Part shown: piece by piece, positions 23,501-34,742 of the stretch | Layout of the letters: each line of letters starts with the position of its first letter | How positions within the stretch are numbered: position 1 is the stretch's first letter | Source: Musa acuminata AAA Group | Taxonomy: Eukaryota > Streptophyta > Magnoliopsida > Zingiberales > Musaceae | Assembly (NCBI RefSeq): GCF_036884655.1 | Contig: NC_088330.1 | Coordinates: 31,251,001-31,315,000, forward strand | Reading direction: 5' to 3' | DNA: 64,000 nt | Notes under the pieces: model-generated | The model's database searches: none | What the model saw: only the letters and a program-made list of their open reading frames with translations | What the model was told of the DNA's origin: nothing | Translations under genes and position numbers: made by a program

Positions 23501-24786
23501 ATGATCATTTTCATTAATGCATTAGTGATCCCGATGGAGATTACCAATGCATCATCATGTTTTGGGTCTGGGTGCTTATCCTATTCCTTGAACATAATTG
23601 ATTGGTCTCAATTATAATAGAATCTCTTGCATAGGATTTTTGGGTAGATGAACTACTAGCGCTCGCGATTGGCTCTCAATGATCATATTGATTTGTTGCT
23701 CAATGGGGCCTTTGGGCCTCGATAATGTTTTATGAATCTTAGGTAGAAACTTATGAAGATGACTCCTTTTGATTAACTCTTCAATTTGCTCCTTTTGGGC
23801 ATAGCAATCTTCCGTATTAAGTCCATGGTCTTGATGGAAGTGATAGTATTTTATCTTTTTTTTTTGTCAATGGGGCTTTCATGGGGCATGGTGCCGTAAG
23901 AGCCCTTCTTCTGGGATTTGCATGAATAACTCTATATGGGAGGTGTTAAGTGAGGTGAAATCTTATTGTGGTAATCAGTCACTTTCTATTTATCATTTCA
24001 TGGCCTTTCCATAGGGTTTTGTTATTAAGATCTTTCCTCCTTTGTCGTCTTTTTCAGTTCAACCTTTCTATTTCCAGTGATTATAGACTCAACTACTATA
24101 TGATGGTTTGCCTCTTATAAAAGCTCTAGAAATATGGTCGGAGACTTAGTGATGACTTAGTGATAGTTGGAGTTCGCTAATGTATGCATTGATGAGGACA
24201 AATGGAGTTGGATTAGCAATTAAGTTAACCTCATCATTAAATTTTCTATATAACTCTCCAAGAATTCCTTCTCTTCCTATCTGATGGCTAGGAGAAAGGT
24301 GGTGGGCTTCTCTAAAAGTTGATAACTAATAAAGTTAAGCTTAAACTCTTTAGTCAATTGCCCAAATAAGAAGATTGACTCTCAGAGAGCTTAACAAATT
24401 ATTCACGTGCAACTCCCCCTTAAGGTTGTTAGGAAAGTTCAACATATTAGTGAGTTGATGGTTCCAAATAACATCATTTGAGACATAAAAGTTATGATGT
24501 ATTCCGAAGGGTCATATTTTCTCTTGTATACATTGAGTGATGGGAATTGGATGCCTTAGTGGATCAGCTCCTCATTGTTACTTTTTGTGAAAGGAGACCA
24601 CAGGTATGATTCTATTTCTAGCCAATTTTCCTATTTTATCTTATTTTCCAATTACTAATCCATTTTATTTAGTTGGTCCGAACCTCAACTAAAAGTTTGG
24701 TTGATTTAGTAATCGACTCGTTGGGAAGATCTGGAATTGGTGTTGGAATAGGGATTTCAGTCAAAGGGGGAGACTACACTTCTTGT
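20540..24786 (-). mobile_element. Ty3/gypsy retrotransposon relic (Tat-like), copy 1
   Basis: The minus strand, read through many stops and frame changes, gives the Ty3/gypsy order. Gag at about 24,100-24,600 (PFTKS, DPSEYI, FMSQMM); a linker with HGLNTEDCYA near 23,800; retropepsin at about 23,200-23,560 with DTRSS (normally DTGSS; 23,482-23,496) and AYNAIIG; reverse transcriptase at about 22,350-22,900 with YKVTLFELK and YIDDMLMKS (near 22,493-22,521); RNase H at about 21,600-21,900; integrase with DYFIKWAEA near 20,790. The phrase ELRSDPKESRQCY after the protease is typical of Tat-type plant elements. No long frame survives. A Copia element at 24,787-30,138 interrupts its 5' part, which resumes at 30,139. 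Confidence 0.75.
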
Positions 24787-25484
24787 TGGGAAAAACCTAT
24801 TATAGCAGAATAATTCTTTTTCCCTCTTTGTGTATCAAAATGGGTTCCTCATCAAAATATCAACTTGATATCAAAAGCATATATCAACCAAAGTAGCAAA
24901 AACAGTAGAGCAAAAAATTAATCACAAAGTGAGACCAAATTTTAATGTAGAAAATCCAATGCAGGAAAAATCACGGGACCGTAGTCCACTTCAAACTTCC
25001 ACTATCACTAATAATGATAACATATTTATAATAAGTCTTCTCTAAAATATCAAGAGGATCAAAATAACCTCAAGATCATATATCTTGGCTCAAGAATAAC
25101 ATATCATCATCATAAAGAGAATTTTATGTCTCACAAAGTGGGTATAGTAGGAAAGTACCTTAGAGATGATAAATTATAAATCAGCACCATTAGGATTGTA
25201 GAGATTATTGTAAGGATTTTTCACATATAATTTGGGTTAAAACTGATAAAGTTTGGCCACTGATCGTCAAGTAGAAAAACTCAAAATCCTAATGGTCTAT
25301 TTTCTCTTTCTCTCTCTGCTCTTTTCTCTCCCTGTGCATTGTCACCGTTCGTTGCACGCACCGTTCGTTCGCTGGCCTTACTGTGCACGTCTGATTCTTT
25401 TTCTTTTCATTTTTTTAATAAATCAGATTTGGGCTGACTGCCCAAATCATCTAGTCAAAGCCCATATATGGGTTGAACCTAACA
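24787..25484 (-). repeat. 3' LTR of the nested Copia element, copy 1
   Basis: About 698 bp. It matches 29,462-30,138, including TGATATCAAAA, AAAATCCAATGC, GACCGTAGT and ATATATCTTGGCTC. On the element strand it starts TGTTAGG and ends CCCA. The open frame at 25,253-25,588 lies inside it and is not a gene. Confidence 0.85.
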
Positions 25485-25784
25485 ATTCTCCCCCTCCAAC
25501 TCATATGGTGGGCTATACTAAGCCCGCTCTTCGCCTACATACTTTAAGCTTCTCCTTATGCAAAGACTTTGTCAACATATTTGATTAATTCTCATTGGTA
25601 TACATATTTTCCAAGTGTAATTCTTTCATCTCAAGCACATCACAAATCCAGTGATATCTCACATAATATGCTTGGATCTAGAATGGTACGTTGAATTCTT
25701 GGAGAGGTGAATGACACTTTGACTGTCACAGTTAATAGTATATCCTTCTTATTTCAAGCCCAATCCCTATAGAAACTTTTTCAT

Positions 25785-26003
25785 TCATAAAGCTTCCTTG
25801 TAGGCTTTAATAATTGCTATGTATTCTACTTCTGTGGTTGATAGAGCAACATAATTATATAACTTAGACTGCCAAGAGATTGCTCCCCTTGCAAATGTCA
25901 TCAAGAATCTCGAAGTGGACATTTTGGAATCAATATCACATGTCATGTTTGCATTTGTGTACTCTTCTAGTACAAGTTTATCACTACCAAAACATAAACA
26001 CAA
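25785..26003 (-). pseudogene. Copia RNase H fragment, copy 1
   Basis: Open segment of 72 codons resembling Copia RNase H: CLCFGSDKLVLEEYT, then ISWQSKL and VALSTTEVEYIA. It continues the reverse-transcriptase frame after stops and is not an independent gene. Confidence 0.8.
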
Positions 26004-26376
26004 CTTGGAAGAACCTCTTAGATATCTTAATATCTATTTCACTACTGCCCAATGTTCCTTATCAGGATTAGAGAAAATCGGCTGACAACTCCAACTACAT
26101 AAGCTATATCTGGCCTAGTACAAACCATAGCATACATCAAATTGTCTACTGCATATGAGTAAGATACTTTGGAAATTTCTTCTTTTTCTTTCTCACTTGT
26201 AGGATATTATTTTGAACTAAGCTTAAAATGACCTACAAGTGGAGAACAAACTACTTTGGCGTTACTCATGTTGAATCTTTCAAGAACATTTTCAATGTAA
26301 GTCTCCTAAGATAGCCAAATCTTTCTTTTCTTCTTATCACGAAGAATCTTAATGCCAAGTATTTGTTTCATCGATC

Positions 26377-27399
26377 CTAAGTTTTCATGGCAAAAGACTT
26401 ACTTAGCTCTCTTTTAAACTTTTCAATTTTACCAGCATCATGACCAACAATCAGTAAATCATCAACATATAGTAGGAGAATAATAAAATCATCATTTGAA
26501 TTTATTTTCATAAATACATAATGATCAGATGTGGTTCTATTATACCCTTGGCTCATCATAAAGAAATCAAACTTCTTGTACCACTGTCTAGGTGCCTGTT
26601 TGAGTCCATATAAGCTTTTTTTAAACTTACACACCAGATTTTCTTTTCTCTTGACTTTGAAACCTTCTTGTTGCTCCATGTAAATTTCTTCTTCTAAGTC
26701 ACCATGAAGAAACGTTGATTTCACATCAAGTTGCTCAACTTCTAAATTCAACCAGATAGCTAAACCAAGAACAACTCGGATAGAGAAAATTTTCACAATT
26801 GGAGAAAATATTTCTTCAAAATCAATACCTTTCTTTTGACTGAATCTTTTCACAACTAGTCGCGTCTTGTATCTTTGTTGTGAGCTATTATTTTCGGTCT
26901 TCAATTTGTAAACATATTTATTCTTGAGAGATTTCTTCTCTTTAGGCAACTTTACCAAGTCAGAGCTGTGGTTCACAAGCAAGGATCTCATATCTTCTTG
27001 CATGGCTTTAACCCACTCATTCTTATGCTCATGTAGAATAGCTTCTTGGTAAGTTTCTAGCTCTTTCTCGTTAGTAAGTATAACATACTCATATGGAGGA
27101 TATCTGGTAGATGGTTGTCGCTCTCTTGTGGATCTTCTCAATGGAATCTCAACTGGTGGTGGAGGTGCTTGTTCAGTTGGTTCAACATCATCAACTATAG
27201 GAGTATCATCACTAGCATTCTCACCACAATCTTCTTGTTCATCTCCCTCATGATCATCATGAACTACGAGTGAAGGAATTGGACCCAAACTCCAAGGAAT
27301 ATAAACACAAGTTTTTGGCTTCTTAATATTATCACAATCGTCAAATAATTGGTCTTCAAGAAATACAACATCTCTACTTCTAATAATCTTCCTATTCAC
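26377..27399 (-). pseudogene. Copia integrase C-terminus and reverse transcriptase, open frame, copy 1
   Basis: An uninterrupted 340-codon stretch of the decayed pol gene. It begins within the integrase tail (RSRDVVF), passes an acidic linker and RRSTRERQP, and covers reverse transcriptase: RYKTRLVVKRFSQK, VEQLDVKSTFLHGDLEEEIY, SLYGLKQAPRQWYKK and LLLYVDDLL. The YVDD catalytic pair is intact, but the flanking pol is broken. Copy 2 has lost 79 bp (copy 1 positions 27,025-27,103), splitting the frame. Confidence 0.85.
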
Positions 27400-27732
27400 T
27401 AGATCTCATAATATGTACTCAAACTCTTCATGATCATATCCTAAGAAGATACATGCTTTTGCCTTATTATTAAGCTTGAACCTCTCATCTCTAGGAATAT
27501 AAACAAATACTTTACACCCAAAGACTCTCAAATGATTACAAGATATATCTTTTCCTTTTCATACTCTTTCTTTAGCATCACCTTTCAGATAAACTGATGG
27601 AGAAAAATTTATAAGGTTAACTATAGTTCTCACAACCTCCCCCCAAAATGACTTAGGTAACTTAGCGTAGGAAAGAATACACCTAATCCTTTTTTCAATT
27701 GTTTTGTTCATCCATTCTATAACACCGTTCTG

Positions 27733-27930
27733 CTAAGGAGTTTTAGAAACTGTTTTCTCAAGCCTGATACCATAAACCCTACAGTAATTCTCAAAATGAC
27801 CCCTGTACTCGCTACCATTATATGCTCGAGCACACTTTAGCTTTTTGCTAGTTTCTCTTTCAACACTAATATGAAATTCTTTGAAAACATCGAGTACATG
27901 ATTTTTAGATTTCAAAGCAAAAGCCCACAC
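27733..27930 (-). pseudogene. Copia integrase core fragment, copy 1
   Basis: 65 open codons, with WAFALKSK, KLKCARAYNGSEY and the final KTVSKTP. Plant Copia elements usually have SDNGGEY here. The Asp, the second residue of the DDE catalytic triad, is Tyr (codon 27,820-27,822), so this copy could not integrate. Confidence 0.8.
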
Positions 27931-28137
27931 TTTTCTAGAATGGTCATCAATAAAAGTAACAAAATAAAGAGCACCTCCAAGAGTTCTAGTTTACATAGTA
28001 TAGATATCATTATGAATTAAATCAATAATATCTGATCTTCGATATGATGGATATGTATGAAAGACAACTCTATGTTTTTTTTCAACTAAGCAATGATCAC
28101 AAGATTTAAGAGATGTACCTTGCAACTTTGGTAAGAA

Positions 28138-29046
28138 TTACTTTCTAGCAAGAGTTTGAAGTCCCTTCTCACTGATATGACTAAGCCTATTATGCTGAAG
28201 ATCTATGCTTTCACCCTTCTGAATTGCATTAATCTCTCCTTTGTGTAGCTTAGCTTCCATGACATAAAAATAGTTAAGCTTCTTTCCTCTCGCCACAATT
28301 AGAGAACCTTTAGTGAGTTTCCATTTACTTTCACCAAAATAGTGTGTAAATCTCTCATCATCAAGTCTACCTATAGATATCAAGTTAAGATGAATATCTG
28401 GAACATGTCTAACATATTTGAGTATCAATTTGTTCTCAATACTAGTCTCCAAGCAAATATCTTCAATACCCACAATCTTAGATGTACCACTATTTCCTAT
28501 TCTGACACTACCAAAATCACCAGTAGTGTAAGATCTGAAGTGATTACCATGAGAAGTAACATGAAATGAAGCACCAGAGTCAATTACCCAATTACTATCC
28601 TGAGCTACAAGATTGACACAACCGTCATCATAAACAATAATGATATCACCTTCAACAACAAGTATATTGGTCTCTTTCTCATTTTTCTTCATTTTATTCT
28701 GTTCTCGCTTCCAAAACATATACTCTTTCTTCTTGTGACCTAGCCTGTTATAGTGGAAATATTTGATATCCCTTCTAGACTTGGATCTTCCTCTATAACC
28801 ATGTGGATTTCTACTATGACTTCTTCCACATTTTTCTTGTTTTTCAGAAACAAATGCACCAGAAGAAGATTCACCTTGTTCTTTCCTTCTAGCATCTTCA
28901 TTTAGCAAATTGTCTTTAACCATATCTATAGTTAGAGTTCCCTCTGGCATGGAGTTATAAATTATCACAACATACGTTTCCCAACCTTTTGGTAAAGAGC
29001 TGAAAAGTAATAATCCTTGTATCTCATCATCTATATTTATTTTCAT
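28138..29046 (-). pseudogene. Copia gag C-terminus, protease and pre-integrase, copy 1
   Basis: 302 open codons: UBN2-type gag end (SSLPKGWETYV, LLNEDARRKEQ), basic region, zinc knuckle, protease NWVIDSGASFHVTS with intact DSGA, then pre-integrase (HNRLSHISEKGLQ). The knuckle reads KYFHYNRLGHKKKEYMF: all three Cys of CX2CX4HX4C are Tyr. The upstream part of gag, from 29,437, contains stops. Confidence 0.85.
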
Positions 29047-29461
29047 AGCAACTAACTTGTTTGTAAGACCCTAAAATAGACTTATATGCTCAATAATATT
29101 ACCACCATCTTTATACTTCAAATTTACAAGTCTTCTAAGGAGAAATTCTGTTTCCCACTGTCTTTTTCACAAAGTGATTTTCTAACTTTTGCCAAACAAC
29201 ATCAGCTCTGGTTTCATCAGAAATATGCTCATGCAAATTTATATACATCCATCTTCTAATATAAGCAATAGTTTTTCTATGTTGAACCTCTCATTCCTCA
29301 TCCTCTATAGTAGAAGGTTTATCTTTAACCTTGATGGGCTTATACAAATCTTTGCGATAGAGCAAATCTTCCATCATACACCTCTAAGTGGAATAATTTG
29401 ATAAGTTCAATTTAATCATACTATCTGACTGTTCCATTTCAATCACACAAGAAAAAAAAAC

Positions 29462-30138
29462 TAGCACCGACCTGTTAAAGCGAAATAATTATTTTCTCTC
29501 TTTGTGTATCAAAATAAGTTCCTCATCAAAATACCAACTTGATATCAAAAACACATATCCACCAGAGCAGCATAAACAGTAGGATAATAAATCAATCACA
29601 AAGTGAGATCAAATTTTAACGTGAAAAATCCAATGCGGGAAAAACCACGAGACCGTAGTTCACTTCAAACTTCCACTATCACTAATAATATAACATGTTT
29701 ACAATAAATCTTCTCTAAAATAACAAGAGGATCATAATAACATTAAGACCATATATCTTGGCTCAATAATAGCATATAATCATCACATGGATGAATTTCA
29801 TCAAAAAGAGAATTTTAGATCTCACAAAATGGGTATAACAAGAAAATACCTCAGAGAGAATAAATTGTAGATTAACACCGTTAGGATTGTAAAGCTTACT
29901 ACAAGAATTCTTCACATATAATTTGAATCAAAACAAAAAAACTCAAAATCCTAATTATCTCTCTTCTCTTTCTCTCTTTGTTATTTTCTCTCATTGTGCA
30001 CCGCAATCGTTCGTTGCACGCCAAATTCGTTCGCTGCCCTCATTTGTGCACGTCTCTTTCTTTTTTTTCTTTTTTTTTTAATAATTCAGATTTGGGTTGA
30101 CTACCTAATCATATAGTCGAAGCGGGTTGAACCCAACA
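29462..30138 (-). repeat. 5' LTR of the nested Copia element, copy 1
   Basis: About 677 bp, matching 24,787-25,484 with many differences. On the element strand it begins TGTTGGGTTC at 30,138 and ends TA rather than CA at 29,462. The inner edge was set using the target duplication at the opposite end. Confidence 0.8.
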
Positions 30139-31025
30139 CTTGTGAAGTTGACACAGAGGACTATTATGGAGAGTTGGTCTAAGGCAAGGGTTTAGAGAGC
30201 TTCCTGTCTATGGTGAGAGGTAAGTTGATTTTGGGAAGACGATTTATCTTATTCGTGATAATCGTATCGTAGAGAGCTTCCTGTCTATTTGCTCATATGA
30301 TTATCTTTTAATTGTCAGATGTATAATAGAAGCGTGACGAATCCATTCTTAATGTAATTAATATATTAAACAGATTATGAATATCATAGGAGTGAATTGA
30401 TTATTGATTGATTTGTATGAAAAATATTCTATATGATTGTAACATTGTACCATCCTTGATTTTTCAGAAGTTGTTACACTAGTTCTAATATCATTAAAAA
30501 GTCTATTATTGATGAGTTTCAGTTAAACTAATCAAAATTAATATACATCAATTTAACCTAAAAAATTAAACTTTTAAATTATAGATCAAACCAATCTGAT
30601 TTTTTCAATTCTGTGATGTGAGATTATCCTTTTGATTCATCTCCTTTCTCCTACCTGTAAAGGAGGTTTGTCTACACTTGACTTGTGTGATATGTAGTTC
30701 CTCTCTAGTAAGTCGTGTCATATCATATAATTTGAATCATATCTTTAATCAATAGACCAACAACGGGTGTCACGATACTTATCAATTCGAGTTTCTTGGA
30801 TTTAGTAAACTCTTCTGTTGAACCCGCTTCGTATTCAACGAAAAAAAGGTACGTTACACACATACTCGTTTCTTTATTGAAAGAAGAAAAGGACGTGTAT
30901 GACTGCATGTCACTAGATTTGTTGGAGTGATTTCACAACCATACAATTCATCTCACATTTCTTTCCCTCCTCTGATGACTCCTTGCCTTGTAAGCAGTCA
31001 TTGTCTGCTTTACAGCTTCACAAAA
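30139..31025. other. Gypsy remainder and unassigned DNA up to the next unit, copy 1
   Basis: The first bases repeat the CTTGT target site and should be the 5' remainder of the gypsy element. A 19-bp phrase, TAGAGAGCTTCCTGTCTAT, occurs twice, near 30,193 and 30,271. The rest is AT-rich with no recognised gene; the open frames at 30,723-30,908 and 30,927-31,184 have no support. Confidence 0.35.
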
Positions 31026-31349
31026 GGTAAGATGGGACCTCTGAGAGTGAAGTCAATTCAAGTCGAGCAAATTATCTTTAGGAAGCTCTTTATGCCACAC
31101 AGCATCATGTTGGTCGTCGCATGCGTTTACCCATTAAACACCTTCAGTACTTTCTCAATCTGTCAGCCTGTTTCTGCGAATTGAAATTAATCACTACAGA
31201 ATGGGCAGGTCTTTACCACATGCCCTCCGCTACAGCATCAGCTTCATACTACAAAAAAGGCATGGTCATATGATGTGAACAACAACCCCTACTTTAGCCG
31301 ACTTGTTGACTTGGTGGCACAGCCGGAGAACGGGAGTCCATATAGTCGA

Positions 31350-34300
31350 TCATATTTTAGCATTCATCAAGTCAGAAAGCTTGAGCACATCGAGAGAAGG
31401 GAGACTCGGCAGTGTGTTGACAGTCGATAGGGTTCCAAAGACCTGCTTCATTGTTGGGCGTGACTCTGGGTCATGTTCCACGCAGCAAAGTGCCAACCTC
31501 AAAACTGCAGCTACCTCGTCTGCAACCTCCGTCGTAGGGAGTGATGGACGCTGGTCTAATACATATTTCACAAGCGTGTTTTTCGGCGACGAAGGCAATG
31601 ACAGAACGGAAACGAGTCCTTCCCCATGTCCTCCTATTAGCAACTCAAGCGTGACCACTCCGAAACTGTAAACATCGCATTTGGTGGTCACTCTCATCTC
31701 ATAAGCAAGCTCTGCAAACAATAACCGATAACTGAGGAAACCTTATATCGTAGAAGGATCTCCAAAAGACAGCTATGTTAGGCTACTTTGCGCCTTGATT
31801 GATGAATAACTACGTGTACAGTAAATCGACTGCTGTTTTCTATTTCTAGATTGATGAATAATTCATGTAAATGAGCTACAAGCTGATGGACTTTTAACTT
31901 GCAAAAAATGTATTACTATATGACGTCGGGGGAGAAACTTACCCGGTGCCAAGTAACCATATGTGCCGGCAAGCATGCTCCAATTTGATGAATCTGGCTT
32001 CAGGAGTCGAGCAATACCGAAGTCAGAAACACAAGCCTTGAGTTCTGAATCGAGCAGAATATTGTTGGTGGTTATATCTCGATGAACAATGGGCTGATCG
32101 CAATCATGATGCATGTAGGACAGAGCACGAGCCACATCTTTGACAATGTTCACCCTCTTCACCCAGTCCAGTTCGGCAGCTGCTGCTTCGCTTCTGAGGA
32201 GGGATCCCAAACTTCCTCTCTCCATGTACTCGTACACCAGAAACTTGTGTCGAGCAGAGGAGCAGAATCCGTAGAGCTTGACGATATTTCGATGTCGAAT
32301 TTGAGTAAGAGTATGTATCTCGTTTTGAAAGGATTGCTCATTCGATGTAGTTTCGTCTTCCTGCAGATGAATTTTCTTCACTGCTAGCATCTGCCCGCTT
32401 GCTAATTCTGCTCTGTAAACGCTGCCATATGCACCACTTCCGATACAGTATTTTTCATTAAAATCCTCCGTGGCTGCAACGATATCCTTGTATGCATATC
32501 TTCCATCAAAGTTAAATACACAGAATGTCATGCCTTCTTTGTTGCCATTATTTTCGGAAGGCATGGAATGTTTCTTGGTCTTCTGGAACAGTGAAAACGC
32601 TCCCAGAAAAACAAGTAAGATGAATAAGACGACCACGGAAGCAATGATAGCTGAGATAATTGCTCTGTGGTGCTTGCTTCCATCATCTTTCCTTGCAGTA
32701 TAAGAAAGACATGGAGGCAGGCCTTTGACGACCCCACACAAACCTTTGTTGTGGACAAACCACTTCGCCGGAGCTTTCCGGAAGACTGGGCTCTCAGGCA
32801 CAGCCCCCTCCAATTCATTATATGATACGTCAATGATTAATAAGCTGATCATAGCACTTAGTGAAGATGGAAGACCACCGGACAAATTATTATGTGAAAG
32901 ATTCAGAATTTGCAGCATCGTAAATTTGCTGAACTGTGAGGGTATCTCACCCGTTAGTGAGTTGTGGCTGATGTCCAATGCGTCTTGAAGGTACTCCAGG
33001 CTGCTGATCTCTGCAGGAATTCCTCCGCCGAACTTGTTGCCATTAAGCTTCAGGGAGCGGAGCTTGAGACAAATGCCTATTTGAGACGGTATTCTTCCTG
33101 TCAAGCTGTTAACTGATAGATCAAGGATTTCAAGGTCGGGCATCCTTCCAAACTCTATTCGTACCTCTCCGCCGAGTCGATTGCAGCTCAGGTTCAGCTT
33201 GTAGAGATGAGGTAACCTGCCCAAGCTCTTTGGAATCTCCCCCTGTATGTAGTTGGAAGAAAGGTCCAGTTCTCGTAGTTCTTTTAGATTGCCGAATTCT
33301 GGTGGAATGGCTCCGGTGATGTTGTTATTTGAGATTGCCAGGAATGTGAGATTGTCCCATCTTCCCCAGTCCGGTGGGAGTGCACCTGACAGCCTATTGA
33401 ATCTTAAATCCATATAAGAAAGATGTGGATACACTCCAAGAAGTTGTGATATATCCCCGGTGAGTTGGTTTTGCTCGAGACGGACTCTGATCAATCCCGT
33501 ACAGTTCTTTAAGGTCCCGGGAAGTTGACCTCTGAAGCTGTTGTTGCTCAGTGAGAGATACTGTAGGGTTCTTCCTTTGCATATGTTTGAAGGCAAGTCA
33601 CCGGAGAAGAAGTTGTCTGACAAAAGAAGCGATGTCAAACCTGTGATGTTGTTTAACTCGGCAGGCAATCGACCAGACAACCGATTATTGAACAAGCTTA
33701 GGTCAGTGAGGTTCCTTAAGTTACCGAGGGATGGAGGGATTGAACCGAAAAGCTGGTTGTCATGGAGATCCATACCCATGAGCTGGGTCAGGTTTCCGAA
33801 AGTGGATGGTATCGGCCCGGAGATTTGGTTGTCGGGCAGAAAAAGTTGGGTTAACTCATTTAGATTTCCTATTTCCGGAGGGATAAAGCCTGACAATTCA
33901 TTAACCCCAAGATAAAGTTTCTCTAATTTAGTTTGATTTCTTCCCATAAAGAAAGGGATATGACCTGTTAGACTATTATTGAAGAGCCCAAGTTGCACAA
34001 GGTTTAATAGATTTCCCAATTCTCTGGGGATGAATCCCGAGAGATGATTTTGATAGAGAGACAACTGGTATAGGTTCGTCAAGTTCCCTAAACTGGGAGG
34101 GATGAAGCCAGATAGTTGGTTCTTCCCAAGTGTAAGATGCATCAACTTCTGAAGTCTTCCAAGCTCCTGAGGTATGAAACCTGTAAGTTGATTATCTCGC
34201 AGGTGCAAGTGCAGAAGCCCGGTAAGATTGCCCAAGGATGGAGGGACACAACCACTTAACTGATTCTTATTGAGATATAGGAACTGGAGCGCCTTCATGG

Positions 34301-34742
34301 AGCCTATTTCGACCGGGAGTTTGCCCGTGAACCGGTTGCCTATGAGATCAAGATATACAAGGTTGGAGAGAGCCGAGATGGTCGGAGGAATGACGCCGTC
34401 GAGCTGGTTGTAGGAGAGGTTGAGACCGACGAGTGATCTCAGCGTTGAGAAGTTGAGAGCATCGAGTGGCCCTTCTAAGCTCATGTTCGGCAGGGACATG
34501 TCGGTGATGACAGGGCGTCCTCTGTGCGTAAGGTTGCACGTAACTCCAGTCCAATTGCACGGATTAGAGCTGAGATTCCAGGATTCAAGGAATTGCTGGC
34601 CGTGAAGGGTGGACTTCCAGTGGAGTAGGGTTCTCGCTTGTGACCCGAGTGAAGCTGTCACCGAGACAAGATGAAGAGAGAGCAGCAGCAGGAGGAGGAG
34701 AGTGGTGGAGAGGAGCCGCCAGTTGTGCAGCTGGGATGCCAT
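31350..34742 (-). CDS. LRR receptor-like kinase A, copy 2
   Basis: Same gene structure as the copy at 325-3717: exons 34,742-31,943 and 31,711-31,350, intron 31,712-31,942. The protein (1053 aa) is identical. One synonymous change was seen (33,738, an Ile codon in the LRR region). Signal peptide, about 23 LRRs, membrane helix and complete kinase motifs are unchanged. Promoter and TATA box (34,802-34,808) are duplicated as well, so this copy should be expressed like the first if the duplication is real. Confidence 0.92.

Larger units (their letters stand above)
24787..30138 (-). mobile_element. Ty1/copia retrotransposon (Tnt1-like), full length but inactive, copy 1
   Basis: A minus-strand element of 5.35 kb with two LTRs (5' LTR 29,462-30,138; 3' LTR 24,787-25,484) and a polypurine tract (minus GGAGGGGGAGAAT, 25,485-25,497) against the 3' LTR. 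A 5-bp target duplication, CTTGT, lies at 24,782-24,786 and 30,139-30,143. Order: gag from 29,437; zinc knuckle about 28,725-28,772; protease DSGA (28,570-28,581); integrase about 27,733-28,130; reverse transcriptase with YVDD (26,461-26,472) in an open frame 27,399-26,377; RNase H 26,003-25,785. Stops and frameshifts separate the pieces. All three zinc-knuckle cysteines are Tyr, and an integrase acidic residue is Tyr. I recognised no primer-binding site. The LTRs have clearly diverged, so the insertion is old. Confidence 0.88.
1..31025. repeat. Tandem unit, copy 1 (31,025 bp)
   Basis: Base 1 onward is repeated from 31,026 and again from 61,979, in the same orientation. The unit carries receptor kinases A and B, kinase-gene relics and a transposon block. 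The starting phase is arbitrary because the window opens inside the array. Copy 1 is the more intact copy: its Copia reverse-transcriptase frame at 26,377-27,399 is open, whereas copy 2 has a 79-bp deletion there. Confidence 0.97.

Noticed and set aside
24798..25484. Alternative inner edge for the Copia LTR at 24,798
   Set aside because: LTR similarity is strongest from here, but only the edge at 24,787 leaves identical CTTGT flanks and a TG terminus.
25253..25588. 111-codon plus-strand frame (copy at 56,285-56,620)
   Set aside because: Lies inside and past the end of a Copia LTR and is antisense to the element.
30723..31184. Short frames before the unit repeat
   Set aside because: Length and composition are what chance gives in this DNA; no similarity recognised.
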